From contig NZ_CP017560.1 in NCBI RefSeq assembly GCF_001753205.1, forward strand, positions 496,001 to 560,000: DNA of 64,000 nt. Direction: 5' to 3'. Under the pieces are notes generated by a model. The model was not told where the DNA came from. It ran no database searches and saw nothing but the letters and a program-made list of their open reading frames with translations. Positions 45,454-53,938 of this stretch are shown one piece after another (the stretch's first letter is position 1; each line of letters begins with the position of its first letter). This stretch comes from Sporosarcina ureilytica (lineage in GTDB: Bacteria > Bacillota > Bacilli > Bacillales_A > Planococcaceae). The position numbers were made by a program, and so were the translations under genes.

Positions 45454-45600
45454 GATGTCCTCCGAATTAGTTGTAATGTCCGAGGAATGCAGCAGGATGT
45501 CCGCCCGAATTTGTGTTGTCCGCTGAAACGGTTGTATTGTCCGAGCAACGCCAGAAAATGTCCTCTCAAAGGCTAAGGATGTCCGACCAATTTGTAATTA
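45454..45600 (+). repeat. TGTCC array with 21/19-base steps
   Basis: TGTCC begins at 45456, 45477, 45498, 45517, 45538, 45559 and 45580, steps 21, 21, 19, 21, 21, 21. The usual extension is RATGTCCGA; the remaining positions vary. It is unrelated in sequence to the AAGTA/CAACG arrays but uses the same two step lengths. It lies in a convergent gap, between the terminator of the DsbA-like gene and the end of yceI. Confidence 0.88.
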
Positions 45601-45627
45601 ACAAGATCTAGCCCAGGACGTTAGCCT

Positions 45628-46176
45628 TTATTGTGCTGGATTCAGTTGTAAGTCCATTGTCAACGCAATGTCATCGCCGACGAGAACGCCGCCTGCTTCA
45701 AGTACTTGGTTCCATGTTAGGCCAAAATCCGTTCTTGAAATTTTGCCTGTTACTTCAAAAGCTGCAACATCGATACCCCATGGATTTTTCCCTGTGCCTT
45801 CATATTCCGATGTAAATGTAACGGCTTTTGTAACGCCTTTCATCGTCACATCACCGGTTACGTCATACGATGTGTCACCTGTTTTAACAATGTTTGTAGA
45901 AACAAATGAGAGGTGTGGATGATTGTCGACATCGAAGAAATCTGCTGAACGAAGGTGATTGTCTCGATCTTCGTTATTTGTATGAATTGTTGTTACATCA
46001 ATTTTAAAGTCAATTTTCGCGTTTGTTAAATCTTCAGGATTCCCGATTAGTTTCCCCTCGACGCCCGTAAAGCTTCCTCTTACCTTTGAAAACATCATAT
46101 GCTTTACTGTAAAACCGACAGATGTGTGTGCCGCATCGACTACCCATTGGCTTGTTGTTTGAACTTCATTTCCCAT
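45628..46176 (-). CDS. yceI: YceI-family polyisoprenoid-binding protein
   Basis: A 182-residue lipocalin-like beta-barrel protein. WVVDAAHTSVGFTVKHMMF (near residue 11), FDVDNHPHLSF and FGLTWN are typical of the family, which binds polyisoprenoids such as ubiquinone precursors. It lacks a signal peptide and is probably cytoplasmic here. The start follows GGAAAGGGAG. Its promoter is overlaid with two strong palindromes (46225-46265), so tight repression is likely. Confidence 0.92.
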   Translation of the reverse strand: MGNEVQTTSQWVVDAAHTSVGFTVKHMMFSKVRGSFTGVEGKLIGNPEDLTNAKIDFKIDVTTIHTNNEDRDNHLRSADFFDVDNHPHLSFVSTNIVKTGDTSYDVTGDVTMKGVTKAVTFTSEYEGTGKNPWGIDVAAFEVTGKISRTDFGLTWNQVLEAGGVLVGDDIALTMDLQLNPAQ

Positions 46177-46212
46177 TCTTAAAACTCCCTTTCCACTTTT
46201 AGTATTAAATAA

Positions 46213-46265
46213 AGTATAGATGGCAATTACCTTGAAGTCAAGGTAATTTATCTAGAATTCTAGAT
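46213..46265 (-). promoter_or_regulatory. yceI promoter with two palindromic operators
   Basis: On the minus strand TTGACT (46241-46236), 17 bases, TATACT (46218-46213). The -35 lies in the centre of a perfect dyad: AATTACCTTGA (46225-46235) and TCAAGGTAATT (46238-46248). Next to it ATCTAGAATTCTAGAT (46250-46265) is a perfect 16-base palindrome, resembling MhqR-type MarR-family sites (TATCTCGAATTCGAGATA). Confidence 0.75.
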
Positions 46266-46426
46266 TGTTTTTCATTCCTCATCATAAGGGAAAGCTATTT
46301 CCAGTAAGTTGATGATTATTCCTTGTCAAAATTGGGTTTACAAAGCATACTATTAAAGGTAAGGGTATTTCATTACATTATTTATCCTAACGATGGATTT
46401 GATTTCACTGAAAGGACTGGGTATTG

Positions 46427-47338
46427 ATGTCAAAACATCAATGGTTTACTGATTTACAGGCAATGATTACAGAGGGAATTATAAAATTAAATGAACCACT
46501 ACGTAAATACACAGCGACGAAACTTGGGGGAGCGGCGGATATTTTTGTGATGCCGAATAGTATTGAAGAAACGATCGCAACTGTCAAATATGCACACGCG
46601 AATGATATTCCACTTTTATTACTCGGAAATGGTTCGAACATGGTTGTGCGAGACGGTGGAGTTCGGGGCATTGTGCTTCATATGGCGAAGTTAAATGAAA
46701 TAAAAGTTGAGGGTACGTCGATTCATGCAGAAGGTGGAGCAAATATTTTCGATGCATCCAAAGTTGCGGCAGCTCATTCATTAACAGGATTTGAGTTTGC
46801 TTGTGGCATTCCGGGCTCTGTCGGGGGAGCCATGGCGATGAACGCGGGTGCTTATGGCGGCGAAGTGAAGGATATTATTGTGCAGGCGACTGTCCTGACA
46901 AAAGCTGGTGAAGTACTCGTCCTTTCTAAAGAGGAACTAGAGCTTGGCTATCGTCAAAGCATTATCGCGAAGGAAGGGTATTATGTATTGTCAGCAGATT
47001 TCCGTCTTGAAGAAGGCGACCAAGAGGAAATTAATGCAAAAGTGGCGGACTTAACTTTTCAACGTGAATCTAAGCAGCCACTTGAATTTCCTTCAGCTGG
47101 AAGTGTTTTTAAGCGTCCTCCTGGCTACTTCGCTGGAAAGCTGATTCAAGATTGCGGCATGCAAGGAAAAGGACATGGCGGAGCGGAAGTGTCCACGAAA
47201 CATGCTGGTTTTATTGTGAATAAACACAACGCAACTGCAACGGATTATATACAAACGATTGAAATGGTAAAAGCTGAAGTGAAGAAGACTTTTGGTGTTG
47301 AACTCGAACTTGAAGTGAAAATTGTAGGGGAAGAATAA
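46427..47338 (+). CDS. murB: UDP-N-acetylenolpyruvoylglucosamine reductase MurB
   Basis: A 303-residue cytoplasmic enzyme that makes UDP-N-acetylmuramate for peptidoglycan. The FAD-binding motif is GNGSNMVVRDGGVRG (near residue 66), followed by GIPGSVGGAMAMNAGAYGGE; the serine acid/base lies in PSAGSVFKRP, as in the type II MurB of Gram-positives. It stands alone, away from the division-wall cluster. ATG 46427 is chosen over TTG 46424; both are within range of AAAGGA. Confidence 0.95.
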   Translation: MSKHQWFTDLQAMITEGIIKLNEPLRKYTATKLGGAADIFVMPNSIEETIATVKYAHANDIPLLLLGNGSNMVVRDGGVRGIVLHMAKLNEIKVEGTSIHAEGGANIFDASKVAAAHSLTGFEFACGIPGSVGGAMAMNAGAYGGEVKDIIVQATVLTKAGEVLVLSKEELELGYRQSIIAKEGYYVLSADFRLEEGDQEEINAKVADLTFQRESKQPLEFPSAGSVFKRPPGYFAGKLIQDCGMQGKGHGGAEVSTKHAGFIVNKHNATATDYIQTIEMVKAEVKKTFGVELELEVKIVGEE

Positions 47339-47350
47339 GTAACAATTAGA

Positions 47351-47384
47351 AAAGCAGACTACTTTATATAAAGTAGTCTGCTTT
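47351..47384. terminator. Bidirectional terminator
   Basis: AAAGCAGACTACTTT pairs with AAAGTAGTCTGCTTT between the converging murB and Usp genes. Confidence 0.9.
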
Positions 47385-47393
47385 ATTGCTGTG

Positions 47394-48083
47394 TTAAGCG
47401 CCTTCTATTTTAGCCTGTTTCTTATCCTTTAAGAGAGAAGGGTCGGCAACAATGTCATCTGCAACATGCACTTGGCACATTTTGTGATTGCACATGAATT
47501 TGAAAATGCCATTGTTAAAATCTGTGCCGATTTCTTTAAAGAAGATGCCCTCGTACTGTGCCTCTTTACATAATGTGAATTTCACGCGATAGGCGTCATT
47601 TTCTTTGACTAAGTAAGCCCGTACGCCTTTTTCGAACATATCGTCATCTTCGTCTTTCATTGCTCGATCGACTGATACGACATGGAAATCGACAAAGGAC
47701 ATTTCACGTAGCAGGACATTCATAAATGAACCTTTTGTGATTTCTTCCCATCTGCTTTGTGCGGTTTGCCCAATAATAATTTGCGTAATATTATGCTCGT
47801 GGGCAACTTCTTTAATGACTTTAGCAGAAGGGCGTTTTTCATTGTCGCGAATAATAAATTTGGTTACATCGAATTCTTCAGCCAGTTCTTGCCATCGTTC
47901 CACATATTCAGATTTTTCCGCGTCGAATTCGTCGAAAGGAAGTGGATCGACCGTTAAAATATATAGTGGACAGTTCATGATTGTTGCCATTTTATGTCCC
48001 CGTCTAATGAGACGTTCACCATTTGGACCGTAGTAAACACAAACGAGAATGCTCTCGTCCATACGACTTTTTGCCGTGCCCAT
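47394..48083 (-). CDS. Universal-stress-protein-like protein
   Basis: A 229-residue protein. Residues 10-145 form a Usp fold: ILVCVYYGPNGERLIRRGHKMA, then a nucleotide-binding-like IIIGQTAQSRWEEITKGSFMNVLLRE, close to the Usp domain of KdpD sensor kinases. Residues 150-229 are an extra domain with cysteines in CKEAQYE, CNHKMCQVH. Function unknown. ATG 48083 is chosen because AGAGGTG lies about eight bases ahead. It is divergent from the mrp operon, so a link to cation stress is possible, but this is inference. Confidence 0.78.
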   Translation of the reverse strand: MGTAKSRMDESILVCVYYGPNGERLIRRGHKMATIMNCPLYILTVDPLPFDEFDAEKSEYVERWQELAEEFDVTKFIIRDNEKRPSAKVIKEVAHEHNITQIIIGQTAQSRWEEITKGSFMNVLLREMSFVDFHVVSVDRAMKDEDDDMFEKGVRAYLVKENDAYRVKFTLCKEAQYEGIFFKEIGTDFNNGIFKFMCNHKMCQVHVADDIVADPSLLKDKKQAKIEGA

Positions 48084-48280
48084 TGTGGTAGTCACCTCTG
48101 AATGTTTTATAATTTTTCATGCTTGGATTTTATCTGTAGATGAAAACTAAGTTATTATATAAGATATTCAAATTGAAAACAAGTCAGTGATTATATTCGT
48201 CTTAGGCAATTCATCATTTCGAAAAAAAATGTGAAAAAAATTGTGAATTGTTCTGAAGTGCGATTATAACTATTTTCGTG

Positions 48281-48493
48281 TATAATTTCCATTGTAACTG
48301 ACGATTGTCCTCTATGCACGACTCTATTTCCAAAGCTCGTATCAATAAAATCCTCTATGGCATCTTATTATGCCGTTTGTCACTGTACGAGTCAAGTTTT
48401 CTTCTAACGAGAGTCGAAAGTGTTGATCATCTACATACAATAAAACCATAAGAATATAGGGCATTCACTTTGATTTTGATAGGAGGTTTGCAT
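48281..48493 (+). ncRNA. Structured leader of the mrp operon (candidate cis-acting RNA)
   Basis: A TATAAT at 48281-48286 implies a leader of about 200 bases. It contains nested stems: CGACTCT (48319-48325) with AGAGTCG (48410-48416), CTCGTA (48336-48341) with TACGAG (48386-48391), and GGCAT (48359-48363) with ATGCC (48370-48374). TCCTCTATG occurs twice (48308 and 48351) and can pair imperfectly with the mrpA ribosome binding site. It does not match a riboswitch I know. The part of the gap from 48084 to 48280 shows no other element. Confidence 0.5.
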
Positions 48494-50899
48494 TTGTTAA
48501 CAATTACGATGGCGATATTTATCCCCTTTTTAGCAGCGATTCTCGTACCATTTATTTATAAATGGAAACCACGCATGATTGGTTGGTTCGTACTGATTGT
48601 TCCTCTAGTTTTATTTGCTGGGCTTGCCCGGTTTATTCCAACAGTTGCATCGGGAAAAACAATGGTAAATACCATTCAATGGATTCCTTCGGCAAATATT
48701 CATTTTACTACGTACCTTGATGGGCTTAGTATCATTTTCGGACTCCTCATTACAGGGGTAGGTAGTTTAGTTATTTTATACTCAATTTACTACTTGTCAA
48801 GCCGTGAATCATTAAGCCATTTTTATGTTTATTTGCTCATGTTTATGGGTGCGATGCTCGGGGTTGTTTTTTCAGACAATATGATGGTGTTATATGTATT
48901 TTGGGAATTAACGAGTATTTCCTCATTTTTACTGATTGCGTTTTGGTATCACCGTAAACAGTCCAGGTATGGAGCACAAAAATCTATGTTAATTACGGTT
49001 TCCGGCGGCGTCGCGATGTTGGCTGGCTTCATCATGTTATATGCGATGACTGGTTCTTTTAGTATCCGGGAAAATATTGCAATGATTGGTGAGGTTACGG
49101 ATCATTCCTTATTTATACCAGCGATGATTCTCGTCTTACTTGGAGCGTTTACAAAATCTGCACAATTCCCTTTCCATATATGGTTGCCAGATGCTATGGA
49201 AGCACCTACACCAGTGAGTGCTTACTTGCACTCTGCAACAATGGTAAAGGCAGGTATTTATTTAGTTGCCCGGTTTACAGGTGTGTTTGGCGGGGATGCT
49301 GTTTGGTTTTATACAGTGAGTATTGTTGGGGTCTTTACGTTATTTTGGGGTTCGTTTAACGCAGTGAGGCAGATGGACTTAAAGGCGCTTCTTGCTTATT
49401 CAACAATTAGTCAGCTCGGTCTTGTCATGAGTTTATTTGGTTTAGGGTCTGCAGCGCTGAACTCGGGATATAGTGAGAATTCCGTTTTCTATGCTCAAGC
49501 GACGTTTGCCGCTTTATTTCATCTTGTGAACCATTCGACTTTCAAAGGCGCGCTTTTTATGGTCGTTGGGATTGTCGACTTAAATGCGGGGACGCGGGAT
49601 GTTCGACGACTTGGCGGGCTGATGTCGTTGATGCCTGTGACGTTTACAATTGCTTTAATCGGTAGTTTTTCAATGGCAGGTTTACCGCCGTTTAACGGAT
49701 TTTTAAGTAAGGAAATGTTTTTCGAGGCGATGGTAGCGGTACGCCATTTAGAGTTCTTTTCAATCGGCAGTTGGGGGACGCTGTTTCCGGTTCTTGCTTG
49801 GCTAGGCAGTGTTTTCACTTTCATCTACAGCATGATTATCGTTTTCCAAACATTCTTTGGTGAACATCAACCGGATCGTTTGGATCGAGAAGCGCACGAA
49901 GCACCTGTTGGGATGCTAATTGCACCTTCGATTTTAGGGTTGCTCGTTGTCGCTATTTTCTTTTTCCCAAATGTCATCGGAGATTATTTGCTACGCCCAG
50001 CGATGGCAGCAGTGTATCCTTCTTTGCCGCAAATTGGACAGGCGATGGATCCGATTAAAATTTGGCATGGTCCGAATATGGCGTTATGGATGACGGTTGG
50101 TGTAATTATCGTTGGATTCTTATTGTACATTTCGCTTAATTATTGGCGTTCGTTGTATAAAATCGGTCCATTACGTTGGAATTTGGATAGCGTTTATAAT
50201 GGCACTTTAACGATGGTAGAACGAGGCTCTACGTTATTAACGAACACTTACATGACGGGCTATTTACGTCATTATCTCGTGTACATTTTCGGCTTTTTCT
50301 TACTGACTGTAGCCGGAACGATGTTTATCGTTGGTGGATTCACCTTTGACTTTTCGAATGATGCACCAATTACAGTAAATGAGTATATTCTCGTCTTTGT
50401 CATGATGGTCGCGGGAATTGTAATGATTTTTGTGAGTTCGCGCGTTACGGCCATTTTATTAAATGGTGTGTTAGGGTATTCAATTGCTTTATTCTTTGTT
50501 GTTTTCCGTGCACCTGATTTGGCGCTGACACAAATCGTCGTGGAAACTGTTACGACTGCTTTGTTTTTACTCTGTTTTTATTTCCTACCTAAAATGAAAA
50601 AAGAGAAGGTTGTTCGCGCGTCAAAAGTAACGAATGGCATAATTGCAATATTAGCCGGAACACTTGTAACGGTAATTGCGTTAGCGGTTCAGGGGAATAA
50701 AATGTTTGATTCTATTTCATCGTATTTTGAGAATGCATATGAATTAACAGGTGGGAAAAATATTGTTAACACGATTTTAGGTGATTTCCGTGCTTTTGAT
50801 ACGATGCTTGAAGTTGTCGTTCTTTTCATCGCAGGAATCGGTGTCTATACATTAATTAAATTAAAAGCGAGGAAGGAGGGGCGAGACGTTGAAGATTAA
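48494..50899 (+). CDS. mrpA: Na+/H+ antiporter subunit MrpA
   Basis: An 801-residue, about 20-helix membrane subunit, normal length for MrpA. It resembles complex I subunit NuoL: HIWLPDAMEAPTPVSAYLHSATMVKAG near residue 225 and LLAYSTISQLGLVM carry the proton-channel residues, and the C-terminus adds the MrpB-like part. The complex exchanges Na+ for H+ for pH and salt homeostasis. The start is TTG 48494, seven bases after AGGAGG; the earlier ATT at 48470 is rejected. First gene of the mrp operon behind a structured leader. Confidence 0.95.
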   Translation: MLTITMAIFIPFLAAILVPFIYKWKPRMIGWFVLIVPLVLFAGLARFIPTVASGKTMVNTIQWIPSANIHFTTYLDGLSIIFGLLITGVGSLVILYSIYYLSSRESLSHFYVYLLMFMGAMLGVVFSDNMMVLYVFWELTSISSFLLIAFWYHRKQSRYGAQKSMLITVSGGVAMLAGFIMLYAMTGSFSIRENIAMIGEVTDHSLFIPAMILVLLGAFTKSAQFPFHIWLPDAMEAPTPVSAYLHSATMVKAGIYLVARFTGVFGGDAVWFYTVSIVGVFTLFWGSFNAVRQMDLKALLAYSTISQLGLVMSLFGLGSAALNSGYSENSVFYAQATFAALFHLVNHSTFKGALFMVVGIVDLNAGTRDVRRLGGLMSLMPVTFTIALIGSFSMAGLPPFNGFLSKEMFFEAMVAVRHLEFFSIGSWGTLFPVLAWLGSVFTFIYSMIIVFQTFFGEHQPDRLDREAHEAPVGMLIAPSILGLLVVAIFFFPNVIGDYLLRPAMAAVYPSLPQIGQAMDPIKIWHGPNMALWMTVGVIIVGFLLYISLNYWRSLYKIGPLRWNLDSVYNGTLTMVERGSTLLTNTYMTGYLRHYLVYIFGFFLLTVAGTMFIVGGFTFDFSNDAPITVNEYILVFVMMVAGIVMIFVSSRVTAILLNGVLGYSIALFFVVFRAPDLALTQIVVETVTTALFLLCFYFLPKMKKEKVVRASKVTNGIIAILAGTLVTVIALAVQGNKMFDSISSYFENAYELTGGKNIVNTILGDFRAFDTMLEVVVLFIAGIGVYTLIKLKARKEGRDVED

Positions 50900-51311
50900 T
50901 GATGTAATTTTACATACGATAACAAAACTTGTTGTCTTTATCATTTTGACATTTGGCGTCGAGCTGTTTCTCTCGGGCCATAATAATCCTGGTGGCGGCT
51001 TTATTGGTGGCCTCGTCCTCTCCTCGGCACTTGTTTTGTTATTTCTCGTATACGATATTGAAACCGTTGAAAAAGGAATCCCACTCGATTTTAAAAAAGT
51101 GGCAGCGCTTGGCGTACTTTTTGCGGTTGGAACGGGATTCGGCGCAGTACTGTTCGGCGCTGAATTTTTAACACAAACGTTCGGTAAATTTAATTTACCG
51201 GTTTTTGGTGAAACGGAATTGGCGACGGTGACATTATTCGAAGTGGGTGTTGCGTTGACTGTCGTTGGAACCGTTGTAACAATTATTTTAAGTATTAGTG
51301 AGGATGTGTAG
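50889..51311 (+). CDS. mrpB: Na+/H+ antiporter subunit MrpB
   Basis: A 140-residue subunit with four membrane helices. GHNNPGGGFIGGLVLSSALVL near residue 30 is the MrpB signature. The start is TTG 50889, seven bases after GGAGGGG, overlapping the mrpA end by 11 bases, so translation is coupled. It is one of seven different subunits needed for antiport. Two bases separate it from mrpC. Confidence 0.95.
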   Translation: MKINDVILHTITKLVVFIILTFGVELFLSGHNNPGGGFIGGLVLSSALVLLFLVYDIETVEKGIPLDFKKVAALGVLFAVGTGFGAVLFGAEFLTQTFGKFNLPVFGETELATVTLFEVGVALTVVGTVVTIILSISEDV

Positions 51312-51313
51312 CG

Positions 51314-51652
51314 ATGGAAACGTTAATGACGATACTTGTAGGTGTACTTGTAACGGTTGCCGTTTATTTGCTACTGTCCCGTAGTGTTATTCGAATTATT
51401 TTAGGGTCTGCTGTTTTATCCCATGCGGTGCATCTCTTATTAATGGTCATGGGCGGTTTGAAAAAAGGTGGCGTTCCGCTTTTAGGTGAAGAGTCTGAAA
51501 GTTATACAGATGCTTTACCTCAGGCGTTAATCTTAACGGCGATTGTGATTAGCTTTGCTGTCACGGCATTTTTATTAGTGCTCGCTTACCGTGCATATCA
51601 AGAGACAGGTTCGGATGACCTTCAAGAATTGCGAGGGTTTACAGATGAATAA
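51314..51652 (+). CDS. mrpC: Na+/H+ antiporter subunit MrpC
   Basis: A 112-residue, three-helix subunit homologous to complex I NuoK. GSAVLSHAVHLLLMVMGG and DALPQALILTAIVISFAVTAF are the conserved helices; DALPQALILTAIVI is the family signature. It overlaps mrpD by eight bases. The start follows GTGAGGATG two bases after mrpB. Confidence 0.95.
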   Translation: METLMTILVGVLVTVAVYLLLSRSVIRIILGSAVLSHAVHLLLMVMGGLKKGGVPLLGEESESYTDALPQALILTAIVISFAVTAFLLVLAYRAYQETGSDDLQELRGFTDE

Positions 51653-53126
51653 TATTGTTGCAATGCCTATGATGATTCCTTTACTGACGGGAATTATCCT
51701 TGTCTTTTTGCGTCCTTTTGTCAAAGTGCAACGCGTAGTAAGTTTTCTAGCGTTGGTAGCGACGGCAATTGTCAGTATGATTTTATTAAATCGAATCCAA
51801 ACGAATGGGATTTTACGTCTAGATTTCGGTGGTTGGAAGCCGCCTTATGGAATTTTGTTCGTTGCAGATTCGTTTTCCGTGTTGCTTGTCTTAACGACGG
51901 CTATTGTCTCTGCGATCGTGTTGCTGTATGCCTTTTCTTCGATTGGTGCGAGGCGTGAGAATATGTTCTTTTATCCATTTTCCTTGTTGTTAATTGCAGG
52001 GGTGAACGGTTCGTTCTTAACAGGCGATTTGTTTAACTTATTTGTCTGTTTTGAAGTGATGCTTCTTGCTTCTTATGTATTAATTACGATGGGTGGAAAG
52101 AAAATTCAACTCGTTGAATCTATTAAATATGTGGCGATAAATGTACTGTCTTCCTGGTTTTTCTTATTAGGCATAGCCTATTTATATGGAACTGTTGGAA
52201 CGCTTAATATGGCACATTTATCAGCACGTATTGCAGAAGTAGGGCAAGGTCCGTTACTCACGATTATCAGTATGATCTTTTTAATTGTCTTCAGTTTGAA
52301 GTCGGGATTGCTGCTGTACTTTTGGTTGCCAGGTTCCTATAGCGCACCGCCTACAGCGATTGCTGCTTTGTTCGGTGCGTTATTAACAAAGGTAGGAATT
52401 TACGCGATGTTCCGTACGTTTACACTGATTTTCTATCACGAACCTTCAATTACGCATACGATGATTGGTGTAATGGCTGCAATAACGTTGATTGGCGGAA
52501 GTATTGGTGCGCTTGCTTATCAAGATATTCGTCAAATTGTTTCGTATAACGTAGTCATCACGGTAGGATTTATTCTAGTAGGGCTTGCGGTTTCTACAGA
52601 GATTGCATTTCAAGGGGCGATTTTTTATCTCGTCCATGACATGCTGATTAAAGCGCTGTTGTTTATGCTCGCGGGAACGATGATTTATTTAACAGGAAAA
52701 TCAAGAATTGAAGAGATGAGTGGGCTCATTCAAAATTATCCACTGCTTGGCTGGCTCTTTTTCCTAACGACTTTATCACTGGCTGGTATTCCGCCATTAA
52801 GCGGGTTTTTAGGGAAATTATATGTTGGACAAGGTGCAGTGGAGGCAGGGTCCTATGTTTTACTCGGTCTTGCTTTTCTTTCAGGAATGTTCGTGCTCTA
52901 TTCGCTACTTCGTATTTTCATGAACACATTTTGGGGAGAAACGATTATTAGTGAAGATGATGAAGTTCCACTACAGAAACGCTTATTAATTCCTTGTGTA
53001 GTGCTCGGGATCGCAACGATTGCGCTTGGAGTAGGAGCGGAAAGTATTCTTGTGTATGTGGAAGATGCTGCCTATACACTCATGAACCCTGAAGTTTATG
53101 TGGATGCGGTATTAAATAAGGAGTGA
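51645..53126 (+). CDS. mrpD: Na+/H+ antiporter subunit MrpD
   Basis: A 493-residue, about 14-helix subunit related to NuoN/NuoM. FEVMLLASYVLI contains the key glutamate, and LYFWLPGSYSAPPTAIAALFGALLTKVG the conserved lysine helix. ATG 51645 lies inside the mrpC end behind GCGAGGG. Its stop is 45 bases ahead of mrpE; the spacer holds a hairpin and an eight-codon reading frame. Confidence 0.95.
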   Translation: MNNIVAMPMMIPLLTGIILVFLRPFVKVQRVVSFLALVATAIVSMILLNRIQTNGILRLDFGGWKPPYGILFVADSFSVLLVLTTAIVSAIVLLYAFSSIGARRENMFFYPFSLLLIAGVNGSFLTGDLFNLFVCFEVMLLASYVLITMGGKKIQLVESIKYVAINVLSSWFFLLGIAYLYGTVGTLNMAHLSARIAEVGQGPLLTIISMIFLIVFSLKSGLLLYFWLPGSYSAPPTAIAALFGALLTKVGIYAMFRTFTLIFYHEPSITHTMIGVMAAITLIGGSIGALAYQDIRQIVSYNVVITVGFILVGLAVSTEIAFQGAIFYLVHDMLIKALLFMLAGTMIYLTGKSRIEEMSGLIQNYPLLGWLFFLTTLSLAGIPPLSGFLGKLYVGQGAVEAGSYVLLGLAFLSGMFVLYSLLRIFMNTFWGETIISEDDEVPLQKRLLIPCVVLGIATIALGVGAESILVYVEDAAYTLMNPEVYVDAVLNKE

Positions 53127-53159
53127 GTAGAAATGTTCCGAGTTTCTACGGAAAGTTGA
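53127..53159 (+). other. Mini-reading frame and hairpin between mrpD and mrpE
   Basis: ATG at 53133 opens an eight-codon frame (MFRVSTES) ending at TGA 53157-53159. AAGGAG lies about nine bases ahead. GTAGAAA (53127-53133) pairs with TTTCTAC (53143-53149) over the start codon. It could be a leader peptide coupling mrpE, or chance. Confidence 0.35.
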
Positions 53160-53171
53160 GGTGAACGATTC

Positions 53172-53654
53172 GTGCGGGCTCAATTATTGCTGAATGTGAT
53201 GATTGCATTTTTATGGATGTTACTGATGGACGAGGATGAAGTGCGAGTGACGACGTTTTTCGCTGGTTTTCTCGTCGGGATGGGGATTATTTTCCTGATG
53301 CATCGATTTTTTGGCACTCAATTTTATTTGAGGCGGTTAATTGCATGTATTAAGTTATTGTTTATCTTTATCTCAGAGCTAGTACAATCAAGCATCCTCG
53401 TGTTAAAACAAATATTAAGTCCAACATTAAAAATTCAACCAGGTATTTTCAGATATGAGACTGTGTTGGAAAGTGATATAGAAATTACGATGATTTCCTT
53501 GTTGTTAACGTTAACGCCCGGTTCGGTCGTTATGGAAGTTGCGCCGGAGGGAAGCGTTTTATTCGTTCATGCAATGGATGTTGAAGAAGAGCGCGGCGCG
53601 ATTATCAGTCAATTAAAAAACTATGAAAAAGCCATTATGGAGGTGACCCGTTAA
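53172..53654 (+). CDS. mrpE: Na+/H+ antiporter subunit MrpE
   Basis: A 160-residue subunit with two N-terminal helices and a cytoplasmic domain; LSLLLTLTPGSVVMEV-like residues (SLLLTLTPGSVVME) near residue 115 are the family hallmark. The start is GTG 53172, seven bases after GAGGTGA; this gives the usual N-terminus (LLLNVMIAFLWM). Its stop overlaps the mrpF start (TAATG). Confidence 0.93.
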   Translation: MRAQLLLNVMIAFLWMLLMDEDEVRVTTFFAGFLVGMGIIFLMHRFFGTQFYLRRLIACIKLLFIFISELVQSSILVLKQILSPTLKIQPGIFRYETVLESDIEITMISLLLTLTPGSVVMEVAPEGSVLFVHAMDVEEERGAIISQLKNYEKAIMEVTR

Positions 53655-53938
53655 TGATCAATACGATGCTGACAATTTCACTTGTGTTAATTTCCATCAC
53701 AATCGTGATTGCTGTGCTGCGCATCATTCTCGGGCCATCACTACCTGACCGTGTTTTAGCGCTTGACGTTATTGGTGTAAATTTAATTGCTTCGATTGCT
53801 GTCATATCTGTATTAATGAATACAAAAGCTTTTTTAGAGGTCATTTTGATTTTAGGAATTTTGTCCTTTATCGGGACGATTGCTTATTCGAAGTATATTT
53901 TGAGGGGGGTTGTCGTTGAACGTAAACGCGATCGGTGA
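53654..53938 (+). CDS. mrpF: Na+/H+ antiporter subunit MrpF
   Basis: A 94-residue, three-helix subunit. GPSLPDRVLALDVIGVNLIA near residue 30 is the MrpF signature, with the conserved aspartates. The start codon overlaps the mrpE stop, with GGAGGTGA ahead. The end overlaps mrpG by 23 bases in another frame. Confidence 0.94.
   Translation: MINTMLTISLVLISITIVIAVLRIILGPSLPDRVLALDVIGVNLIASIAVISVLMNTKAFLEVILILGILSFIGTIAYSKYILRGVVVERKRDR

Noticed and set aside
48206-48352. A roughly 37-codon frame on the minus strand in the mrp leader, starting TTG behind AGAGGA
   Set aside because: It overlaps the promoter and leader stems, has a lysine/phenylalanine-rich tail typical of AT-rich non-coding DNA and matches no family.
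48281-48493. A known riboswitch (ydaO/c-di-AMP, yybP-ykoY or Na+ class) ahead of mrpA
   Set aside because: I could not find the conserved motifs of these classes; only the nested stems are supported.
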